A stretch of 64,000 nt of DNA from Myxococcales bacterium. GTDB lineage: Bacteria > Myxococcota_A > Polyangia > Polyangiales > JAFGIB01. The first letter of the stretch is position 1, and every line of letters begins with the position of its first letter. Below are positions 43,914 through 53,022 of the stretch, in pieces. A program made the translations under genes and the position numbers. The stretch is taken from contig JAOUOP010000007.1 of assembly GCA_029880325.1 (NCBI GenBank), forward strand, positions 114,712 through 178,711. The letters are read 5' to 3'. The notes under the pieces are model-generated. The model was given only the letters and a program-made list of their open reading frames with translations. It ran no database searches and had not been told where the DNA came from.

Positions 43914-45286
43914 GGCGTGCGTTGCTCCAGCCGCTGCCCGCGCTTCTCAAGCCCGCGCCACAGCTGATGGGCCTTGCCCGCCGCCGGCGAGTCGCCGATG
44001 GCCTCGTGCAGCCCGGGCATCACCAGCTGCACGCCGGGATGACGCGCCAGCGCCGCCCCCAGCGCCTCGCGCCAGGCGCTCAGATCGGTCCCGGCCGGCA
44101 GCACGATCTTGCCGTAGACCAGCATGTGCTCCTCGGGCGCGGTGTGCTCGTGCTTGTGCATGTGCTCGCCACTGGCGCATCGCGAACACAGGTGCTCCAC
44201 CTGTTCGCGATGGATGAAGATGCGCCCATCGCCCGGCAGGGTCTCGCCAAAGGCAGCGACCTGACCCTTCTGCTGCTGCAGCGCGACGTAGCGAAAAATG
44301 TGTTCTTCACCCTTGCGCAAAATCCCAAGTAGCGGAAAGCGCGGCAGCGGCTTGCCCGCGTGCTCCACCACGTCCACCGGCGTGCCATCCCACAGCACCA
44401 AATCGCCGAAGTCGGCCGAAGCCTGGCGATAGCTGGCGCTGGCGACCACGCCATGGCATGGCGACAGCGGCGTCACCCACAGCAGCTCGAAGCCCACCGA
44501 GCGCTCCGGCAACACGCCCTCGGGGCCGAGGCCGCTGCCTACCGTGGCCACGCGCACCTGCAGCGGCGGCAGATCGGCCACGTAGGGCATGCCGCGTGGT
44601 GTCAACTGAGCGTCATGTCCCAGCGCACGCAGGGCTTCCACGGCGGCGGCGCCTTTGCCACTGCCGATGGCGCAGATCGCCAGGTTCCAAAGCAGGGGAC
44701 GCTCGTCGCCCATCAACTCGCGCGCTCGGCGGTAGGCCTTCAGACCATCGCCAAAGGCGCGGCGGGCCTTGTGCACGAGCCCCAAGTTGAACCACCAGCC
44801 GGCGCGCTCGGCGTCACGCTCGAGCGCCTGCTCCAGACAGGTCTGGGCCTCCTCGTGGCGGTGCAGCAGGCGCAGGGCATTGCCGCGATTGACCAACAGA
44901 TAAGCCTCGAGCATCGGATCGAGGCTGCCCTGGCCGTGGGCCGCAAGACATCGCTCGGCCGCGTCGGCGGCGAGCTGGGCCGACCCGCCCTCGGGCGCCG
45001 GCTGATCGATGGGAATGCGTTCGGCATCGCGGATCAGGGCGTCGCAGGCGCGCGTGATCAGCGTCACGTCGTCGGGCCAGGCATCGAGGATGCGCCCCAC
45101 TTCCTGGCGCAGTCCGGGCTGACCCGGCAGAGCTCGCCACAGCGAAAGGCGCGCGGCGGCTGCCTCCGGGTCGCTGTCGACCAGCGGCATGAGGGGGGCG
45201 AGGGCCGAGAGGGCGGCCTGGGGATCGCCGGCTTGCAGCGCCTGGGAGGCGGCGGCGATGGCTTGGGGAATGTCGACTCGGATCAT
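43910..45286 (-). CDS. TPR-repeat protein
   Basis: 458 residues. The N-terminal 200 residues form TPR-like helical pairs (MLEAYLLVNRGNALRLLHRHEEAQTCLEQALE, GWWFNLGLVHKARRAFGDGLKAYRRARE, shown in short pieces). The C-terminal part is a separate alpha/beta domain with His/Cys-containing spots (HREQVEHLCSRCASGEHMHKHEH), which could bind a metal. I do not recognise the whole. The frame is open upstream, but ATG 45286 begins the plausible protein. It overlaps the downstream membrane-protein gene by 4 bp. Confidence 0.75.
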   Translation of the reverse strand: MIRVDIPQAIAAASQALQAGDPQAALSALAPLMPLVDSDPEAAAARLSLWRALPGQPGLRQEVGRILDAWPDDVTLITRACDALIRDAERIPIDQPAPEGGSAQLAADAAERCLAAHGQGSLDPMLEAYLLVNRGNALRLLHRHEEAQTCLEQALERDAERAGWWFNLGLVHKARRAFGDGLKAYRRARELMGDERPLLWNLAICAIGSGKGAAAVEALRALGHDAQLTPRGMPYVADLPPLQVRVATVGSGLGPEGVLPERSVGFELLWVTPLSPCHGVVASASYRQASADFGDLVLWDGTPVDVVEHAGKPLPRFPLLGILRKGEEHIFRYVALQQQKGQVAAFGETLPGDGRIFIHREQVEHLCSRCASGEHMHKHEHTAPEEHMLVYGKIVLPAGTDLSAWREALGAALARHPGVQLVMPGLHEAIGDSPAAGKAHQLWRGLEKRGQRLEQRTP

Positions 45287-45532
45287 CGGTGTTTGCACGG
45301 CTCGCGAAGAAAGCCGGGCTGATGCTCTACCACGGTCTCTTTCGGATGGCCGCGCGACTCCACCGGCTATTTCACGCCGGACCGTCCCCGCGAGAGCGCG
45401 CTCCTGCCTACAAGCCCCCACAAGAGCGCATGCCTTTGGCCCGTAGCCGGCCCGCAACGGTGGGATTTTTCCATGAGGAATTTTACACTCATACTCTCCT
45501 GCCGCGGTGAGGCGGCATCTCGGAGCGAGCCT

Positions 45533-46321
45533 GTGAAGACCGCGTCCTTTGGACTGAGCGATATCGGACGACGTCGCACCACCAATGAAGACGCCTTCCT
45601 CATCGACGAGGAGCTGGGCCTCTTCGTCGTGGCCGACGGCATGGGCGGCCACAACGCGGGCGAGATCGCCAGCGAGCAAGCCGTCGAGACCCTGCACGGC
45701 ATGTTTCAGCGCGAGGCAGCCAGCATCGAGGCCCTGGCTTCGATTCCGCCCCGGCACCACGACGAACCAGGCGAAACCATCCCGCCGGCCATGCGCAAGC
45801 TATTGCGGTTGATGGAGAGCGCGATTCAGGCGGCCACCTACATGGTCTTCGGTCTGGGCGAAGCCAACCCCGATCAAAAGGGCATGGGCACGACGCTCTC
45901 GGTGCTTTTGCTGCGCGCCGGCTACGCCATCACCGGTCAGGTCGGCGACAGCCGCATCTATCGCATGCGTGAAGGCCACGCCGAGCAGGTCACCGAAGAC
46001 CACACGCTGGTGGCCTGGCAGCTGAAGAAGGGCCTGATCACAGAAGACGAAGCGCGCAACTCGCGCCAAAAGAACGTGATCACCCGCGCCGTCGGCTCCA
46101 AGGAATACGTCCAGGTCGACACCCACAGCTTCCCGGTAGACATCGGAGACCGCTTCCTACTCTGCTCCGACGGCCTGCACGGCTACATCCACGAGAGCGA
46201 AATCGCAGCGCTTCTCGAGGGCGACGTCGAGGAAGCCGCCAACCGCGCGGTGGCCATCGCCAACCATCGCGGCGGCCGCGACAATATCACCGCCGTAGTC
46301 GCCGAAGTCGAAGCGCTATAA
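45533..46321 (+). CDS. PP2C-family Ser/Thr protein phosphatase
   Basis: 262 residues from the GTG at 45533, preceded by CGGAGCGAG; an ATG at 45473 is an alternative that adds 20 unconserved residues. PP2C motifs in order: RRTTNEDAFL, LFVVADGMGGHNAGE, GMGTTLSVLLL, QVGDSRIYRM, LLCSDGLHGYI and GGRDNITAVV, with the Asp ligands of the two-metal centre. It dephosphorylates Ser/Thr-phosphorylated proteins in the cytoplasm, and is a natural counterpart of the two Ser/Thr kinases in this window, although it is not adjacent to either. It is divergent from the TPR gene. Confidence 0.93.
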   Translation: MKTASFGLSDIGRRRTTNEDAFLIDEELGLFVVADGMGGHNAGEIASEQAVETLHGMFQREAASIEALASIPPRHHDEPGETIPPAMRKLLRLMESAIQAATYMVFGLGEANPDQKGMGTTLSVLLLRAGYAITGQVGDSRIYRMREGHAEQVTEDHTLVAWQLKKGLITEDEARNSRQKNVITRAVGSKEYVQVDTHSFPVDIGDRFLLCSDGLHGYIHESEIAALLEGDVEEAANRAVAIANHRGGRDNITAVVAEVEAL

Positions 46322-46355
46322 TCGCCCGGGGCGCGCGCCCGTTTCGCAAGCAAAC

Positions 46356-47819
46356 CTACTTCGCCGGATCGGGAATGGCTTCGCCGTCGCCGTGCTGCAC
46401 CGGCCGCCGCGGCGCCAGCGGCGGCACCGAGGTGGCCCGCGGCACGCCCAGGGCCAGCTCGCGCAGATAGAGGAAGAGGGTCTGGGTGATGCTCAGAACG
46501 GGCACCGCGAGCAGCGCCCCCACGATGCCGGCCACGTGCTCGCCCGCCAGCAGCGCAAAGACCACCAACACCGGATGGACGCGCGCCGCATCCCCCATGA
46601 TCTTCGGATTGAGCAGGTTGGCCTCGATCTGGTGGATGATCACGATCCACGCCAGCACCAATAGGGCCAGCCCTGGACCGGAGGGCAAGGCCACCAGCAC
46701 CGCGGGAACAGTGCTCAGAATCGAGCCGAAGATCGGAATGATCGACATCACCGCCGCCAGAAGGGTCAGGAAGGTCCAGTACTTCAACCCCAGGATATAA
46801 AAGCCGATGCCCGAGAGGATGCCGTTGACGCCGCAGATGATGAGCTGACCGCGCACCACGCCGGCAAGGCCCCCGTCCATGCGGCGCACCAGCTCGTCAA
46901 AGCCCTCGCGCCGACCCGGCGGCCACAGCGACCTTAGAAACCCAAAGATGCGGTCGCTGGTAATGAGCAGATAGGCCGAGATCATCAGCATCATGACGAA
47001 GCCGAAGATGCCGCGGGTGAGCGCCCCGATGAGCGTTTGGGCGGTCTGCAGCACCGCCAGCGCCGTGCGCTCGGTGCTTTTGGTGGCGCGGGCGATGGCT
47101 TCGGTGATGGTGGCGGTGAAGTCGGCCTTTTGCTCCGTCGGCCGCGGCGTGGCCTCGATGCTGAAACCGCGGTCGCCCAGGGGCACCACCCGCAGCCCCT
47201 CGGCCGGCAGCAGCACGTCGAAGCCGCCGTTGGCCCGCGGCCGCACCTGGATGCCCACGGTATCGGGCGGCGCCTTGTCGCCGGTCGCGCTGAGGTCTTC
47301 CAGCGCCGCCTGCTCCACGCCACCGGAGCTCCCCCCAGCGGCGCCTGCAGCGACCTGGGACTCGGACGACGCAGGCTCGTCGGCGTCCAGCCCCTCCTGC
47401 TGCAGGTAGAAGTCCGTAGCCTGCCGCAGCCGCTGCTCGAAGTGGGGCAGCCACTCGTTGCGCACGACGGCCACCGCGCGTGGCGCTTCGCGCGTCAGGC
47501 GACTGAACTCGGCCGCCAGGCGCGGTATCGACAGCGCGAGCAGTCCGCTGAGCAATCCGATCAGTGCGACATAGATCGTCAGCACCACCGCCCAGCGCGG
47601 CGGTGACCAGGAGCCGAAGCGCAGCTTCTCGCCGAACTCAACCAGCGGCGAAAGCACGTAGGCGACGATGACCGCCAACATGAAGGGCAACAACACCCCT
47701 CGAAAGGCGATCAGGGCAACCAGCATCAAAACACTGGAAACCCCGAGAAACCAGGCCCGGCGCTTGCGCGATCCGGGACCACTGTTTGGGATGACGCTCT
47801 CTCTGACCCGCGGACTCAT
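46356..47819 (-). CDS. AI-2E family (PerM-like) permease
   Basis: 487 residues. Eight or so membrane helices. The family core is in the C-terminal half (MMLMISAYLLITSDRIFGFL, LLAAVMSIIPIFGSILS, IHQIEANLLNPKIMGD, HPVLVVFALLAGEHVAGIVGALLAVP, in short pieces). The loop between the N- and C-terminal helix groups (about 130-250) is expanded with a Gly/Ala-rich, probably periplasmic insert. Members export or import small molecules; despite the name, AI-2 transport is rarely proven. It starts with ATG 47819 and is convergent with the PP2C gene. Confidence 0.9.
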   Translation of the reverse strand: MSPRVRESVIPNSGPGSRKRRAWFLGVSSVLMLVALIAFRGVLLPFMLAVIVAYVLSPLVEFGEKLRFGSWSPPRWAVVLTIYVALIGLLSGLLALSIPRLAAEFSRLTREAPRAVAVVRNEWLPHFEQRLRQATDFYLQQEGLDADEPASSESQVAAGAAGGSSGGVEQAALEDLSATGDKAPPDTVGIQVRPRANGGFDVLLPAEGLRVVPLGDRGFSIEATPRPTEQKADFTATITEAIARATKSTERTALAVLQTAQTLIGALTRGIFGFVMMLMISAYLLITSDRIFGFLRSLWPPGRREGFDELVRRMDGGLAGVVRGQLIICGVNGILSGIGFYILGLKYWTFLTLLAAVMSIIPIFGSILSTVPAVLVALPSGPGLALLVLAWIVIIHQIEANLLNPKIMGDAARVHPVLVVFALLAGEHVAGIVGALLAVPVLSITQTLFLYLRELALGVPRATSVPPLAPRRPVQHGDGEAIPDPAK

Positions 47820-47873
47820 GAGCCTACGCTGTCACGATAGCGCATCGGCCCGCAGGTACAATGAAAGTGCTCC

Positions 47874-47888
47874 GAGGGCCGTGCCCTC
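47874..47888 (-). terminator. Short stem-loop after rpsA
   Basis: GAGGGC, loop ACG, GCCCTC on the minus strand, directly 2 bp after the rpsA stop. A T-run is lacking (GGAGCACTTTCATT follows), so it is a weak or Rho-assisted terminator at best. Confidence 0.35.
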
Positions 47889-47890
47889 TT

Positions 47891-49702
<1,812 letters not shown>

Positions 49703-49865
49703 CCTGAGGGTTATTCCTTGGTTTTGGCTACGCGAAAGCGAAGTGAGGTGTCGATCATGCGCTCGACCGAAAGGTCGCCCCGAGCGCTCGGCGCTGTCAC
49801 GGGGCGCTTCTGCGGGCCGCGACCGCAAAGATCTGAAGGAAAAAGGGGGCCTAGGGCGATTGGGC

Positions 49866-49886
49866 GGGGCACATTAACAGTGCCCC
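49866..49886. repeat. 7-bp perfect inverted repeat in the rpsA promoter region
   Basis: GGGGCAC, seven spacer bases (ATTAACA), GTGCCCC. It covers the -10 box of the promoter at 49873-49899 and lies 35 bp after the cmk stop. It could be an operator or part of a hairpin ending cmk transcription; a TTTTT stretch occurs some 20 nt further. Confidence 0.45.
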
Positions 49887-49899
49887 CCGGGACTGTCAA
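49873..49899 (-). promoter_or_regulatory. Putative rpsA promoter
   Basis: On the minus strand TTGACA (49894-49899), a 15-bp spacer, then GTTAAT (49873-49878). The -35 is perfect, the -10 four of six, and the spacer is short. It faces rpsA from the cmk-rpsA gap, about 170 bp from the ATG, leaving a long leader suited to autoregulation of S1. Confidence 0.55.
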
Positions 49900-49920
49900 C
49901 GGACGGCGTCCAGATTCGCG

Positions 49921-50631
49921 CTAGGACAAAGAAGCCTCCATGCGCTGCTGTACGATGAGCTGGGCCTTATCCACCACTTCGTCCAAGGGCAGGCCGCTGG
50001 TATCCAGTAGCACACTGTCCTCGGCCGGTCGCAGGGGCGCCAGCTCCCGGGTGCTGTCCTGGCGATCGCGGGCTTCCACATCGGCCAGCGTGGTCTCGTA
50101 ATCGACGCCCTCGCCCCGGGCCTGCAGCTCGTCCACGCGGCGCCGGGCGCGCACGGCGGCCGAAGCGGTGAGGAAGATCTTGGCCTGTGCCTGGGGGAAG
50201 ACCACGGTTCCGATATCCCTACCCTCGAGCACCACGCCACCGGCGGCCCCCAGCTGGCGCTGGACGCCAAGCAGGGCCTCGCGCACCGGCGGGTGAATCG
50301 AAACGCGGCTGGCGCCCATGCTGATCTCAGGGCTGCGGATTTCGCCCGCGCGATCGCGGCCGTCGATCTGGAGCCGCGGGGTGCCGTCGGGCTCCGAGAC
50401 GAAGGCCAGCTTGAGCTGCCGGGTCATGGCACCCAGGGCATCGCCGTCATCCCAGGAGACGCCGCGCTCGCGGGCAGCCAGGGCCACGCCACGGTAGAGG
50501 GCACCGCTGTCGACCAGCACGTAGCCGAGCCGTCGGGCCAGCTCGCGGGCCACGGTGCTCTTGCCGGCCCCCGCAGGGCCGTCGATGGCGACCACGACGG
50601 CCGACCCCCGCCCGTGCTCCACCTGGGTCAT
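49921..50631 (-). CDS. cmk: Cytidylate kinase
   Basis: 236 residues. The P-loop is IDGPAGAGKST (about 17-27), followed by LVDSGALYRGVAL; the CMP-binding insert and the second core part (EGRDIGTVVFPQAQAKIFLTASAAVRARRR, in short pieces) and DRQDSTRELAPLRPAEDS are all typical. It phosphorylates CMP/dCMP to the diphosphate. cmk-rpsA is a common order. It follows a lipoprotein gene by 46 bp on the same strand. Confidence 0.97.
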   Translation of the reverse strand: MTQVEHGRGSAVVVAIDGPAGAGKSTVARELARRLGYVLVDSGALYRGVALAARERGVSWDDGDALGAMTRQLKLAFVSEPDGTPRLQIDGRDRAGEIRSPEISMGASRVSIHPPVREALLGVQRQLGAAGGVVLEGRDIGTVVFPQAQAKIFLTASAAVRARRRVDELQARGEGVDYETTLADVEARDRQDSTRELAPLRPAEDSVLLDTSGLPLDEVVDKAQLIVQQRMEASLS

Positions 50632-50677
50632 GGCGGGGGATTAGCTCGAATGATGCGCGAAGTCACCCCCCCGGCGT

Positions 50678-51823
50678 TCATTGCTGGGTGGAGGTCAGCT
50701 GGGCCGGCTGGGCATCGGGTTCGGGACAGCGGCGGGTGCTGGCGTTGAGCACAGCTTCCAGCCGGCGGGCCACCGAGGGTACTTCACCCGGCTGCAGATC
50801 CAGGCCCAGGCGCAGCTCGGCCTCGGGCGTGGCCTCGATGCGGGCGCGGTCGAGGAAGCCGGGCGCTCCCGTGAGCTTGAGCACGAAGCTGGCCTGTCTG
50901 AGCAGTGTGCTCAGGCGCTTGCGGGCGGCGGCGGCTTGCTCGGCCGAGCCCGTACGTCCCACCGCCTGGGCCCTGACGTCGTCGCCGACGCTGCCGTGGA
51001 CGGCGATCGGAGCCTCGACCAGCGCGCGGCCGACACTGCCGGCACCGACGGCGCCGAGCTGACGCCTGAGCTGGGCCAGGCTCTCGCGGTCGGGTAGGTG
51101 GTGGACCACCAGGTCGCTCTTCTGCAGTTCCGCGGGGCCGCCGCGCTCGGCCAGCCATGGGTCGCCGGTCACCGCCTGGAAGCCGGTGATGCCCAGGCCG
51201 GCCAGGGTCTGCTCCACGCGGGCCCTGGAGCCTGCAAGCAGCCAGCGCTCACCCAGCACAGCGACCGCTGTCGGCCCGCTCTGCCACACGGCAAAGCCGC
51301 GAATGCGCTGCTCCTCGCCCGCCGGCGCGGCAGGCTGACCGCTCCAATCGGCCGCCAGTGCCAGTGCCGCAGGGCCGTCCTGGGGGCGGAAACGCCCGCG
51401 CGCGAGGGCCAGGAATTCGCGGTCGCTCCCGGGTTGGGTCGAGGGGCTGGCGCCGGCACCGCCGGCACCGCTGGGCGGGTAGCTGGTCATCACAAGCAGC
51501 TCCGTGCGCTGCAATAGCCAGTGGTCGACGTCGTTGCCGAGGCAGCCGTAGCGGCGGGCCCAGCCCTCGATGCGTGGATAGTGGGGCGACTTGCGCAGGG
51601 TCGTCAGGTCGGCGCGAGCTACGCCGTCGATGCCGGCGGGCAGGATCTGCAGGGCATCGTCGGGAACCGCGGGGGGTGGCTCGGGCTTGGGCTGGGCCGC
51701 CGCGGCACCGCCGTGCTCTGGGGTGGTTTGCTGTGCGCCACCGCAACCGGCGGCCAGCGCCCACAGCAGACAGGCCGCCGCGAGGGCCCGGCCGGAGGGA
51801 GTCGTCAGCGCAGCTGAAACCAT
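50678..51823 (-). CDS. Predicted lipoprotein
   Basis: 381 residues from the ATG at 51823. The signal peptide is hydrophobic (RALAAACLLWALAAGC) with a lipobox Cys near residue 27. A Pro/Ala-rich linker follows (about 30-60), then a soluble domain with repeating alpha/beta units (LALARGRFRPQDGPAALALA, AVAVLGERWLLAGSR) that resembles myxobacterial proteins of unknown role. No catalytic motif. It lies between pheA and cmk on the same strand and is probably co-transcribed. Confidence 0.75.
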   Translation of the reverse strand: MVSAALTTPSGRALAAACLLWALAAGCGGAQQTTPEHGGAAAAQPKPEPPPAVPDDALQILPAGIDGVARADLTTLRKSPHYPRIEGWARRYGCLGNDVDHWLLQRTELLVMTSYPPSGAGGAGASPSTQPGSDREFLALARGRFRPQDGPAALALAADWSGQPAAPAGEEQRIRGFAVWQSGPTAVAVLGERWLLAGSRARVEQTLAGLGITGFQAVTGDPWLAERGGPAELQKSDLVVHHLPDRESLAQLRRQLGAVGAGSVGRALVEAPIAVHGSVGDDVRAQAVGRTGSAEQAAAARKRLSTLLRQASFVLKLTGAPGFLDRARIEATPEAELRLGLDLQPGEVPSVARRLEAVLNASTRRCPEPDAQPAQLTSTQQ

Positions 51824-51898
51824 GCCCCAGTGTGTCAGGCCCCGGTCGAGCCCCGCAATCCGCAATGCTTGGGCCTTGTATCTGGGCGCCGGGGCCGA

Positions 51899-52975
51899 TC
51901 AGGCGCTGCGCGGGTAGCTGCCCAGGACCTTCACGTAGCGGCTGGAGCCGCGCAGCTCTTCGATGGCGGCCAGCACGCTGCGGTCGGTGATGTGACCGTC
52001 GACCTCGAAGAGGATCAAATAGCGGAACTCCCAGCCGCGCGCCGGGCGCGTTTCGAGCCGGTAGAGGTTGAGCTTGCGGTCGGCGAAGGGGCGCAAGCAC
52101 TCCATCAGCACGCCCGGCGCGTCGTGCAGGGCCAGGGCCACGGCCGTGCGGTCCAGGCCCGTGCGCGGCGGGAAGTCGTTGCCCACCGCCACGTAGCGCG
52201 TCTCCAGGTCCTCCACGTCCTCGAGGGAGCGCTCGACGATGGTCAGCTTGGAGGTGGTAGCCACCAGATCGGTGGTGAGCGCAGCGGCGTCTGGCTCGCG
52301 GGCGGCATGGTCGGCGGCGATGACGCCGTTACGCACGTCGATGATGGTGGCCTCGGGGAAGTGCTCGGCCAGGTAGTGCTCACAGGCGGCGATGGCGCTG
52401 GAGGAGGCGTAGATCTTGTGCACCTCATCGCGCTCGCCGCTCTGGGAGATCAGGTGGAAGGCGCGACGGATGGGGATCTCGGCGCTGATCTTCAGCTCGC
52501 TGCGCGCCAACAGGTTCAAGGTGGCGGTCACGGCACCGTCATGGGAGGTCTCGAAGGGCACGATGCCGAAGTCGGCTTGACCGCGCTCGACCTCGGAGAG
52601 CACCTCGGCGGCGCTGTCGACCGGGCGCAGCACGGCGGAGCTGCCGAATTTTTTGCGCGCCGCCTGGTGACCGAAGCCGCCCGCCTGGCCCACGTAGGCG
52701 ATGATCGGCGGCGCCACCAGCGCCGAGCAGGCGCTGAGCACCTCGGTCATCACCGCGCTCACGGCCTGGGCAGGCAGCTCTTTGACCCGCTCGGTGGTGT
52801 AGGCGATGACCTCGTGGTCGCGGGGCAACGAAAAATACAGGTCGGGGCTGCGCTCGCGCAGGGCCACCGCTTCGCGCACAGCACGGGCGCGCGCGTCGAG
52901 GGCCTCGGCCAGCGCCTGATCGGCCTGGCGCAGGGCTTCGCGGATGCGTTCGGGTTCTTCCTGGGAGTGGCCCAT
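51899..52975 (-). CDS. pheA: Chorismate mutase/prephenate dehydratase (P-protein)
   Basis: 358 residues: an N-terminal chorismate-mutase-like helical segment (about 1-85, with REAVALRERSPDLYF), a prephenate dehydratase core (YVGQAGGFGHQAARKKFG; DFGIVPFETSHDGAV; the ETRYVAVG catalytic Thr region) and a C-terminal ACT domain (RLETRPARGWEFRYLILF) for Phe feedback. It makes phenylpyruvate from chorismate. The frame is open far upstream through mutS sequence, but the ATG at 52975 gives the family length. It is 47 bp from mutS. Confidence 0.9.
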   Translation of the reverse strand: MGHSQEEPERIREALRQADQALAEALDARARAVREAVALRERSPDLYFSLPRDHEVIAYTTERVKELPAQAVSAVMTEVLSACSALVAPPIIAYVGQAGGFGHQAARKKFGSSAVLRPVDSAAEVLSEVERGQADFGIVPFETSHDGAVTATLNLLARSELKISAEIPIRRAFHLISQSGERDEVHKIYASSSAIAACEHYLAEHFPEATIIDVRNGVIAADHAAREPDAAALTTDLVATTSKLTIVERSLEDVEDLETRYVAVGNDFPPRTGLDRTAVALALHDAPGVLMECLRPFADRKLNLYRLETRPARGWEFRYLILFEVDGHITDRSVLAAIEELRGSSRYVKVLGSYPRSA

Positions 52976-53022
52976 GGCTTTATTAAAGCATGGGCGATCC
53001 GCTGCGGCGGAGCAATCCAGCT

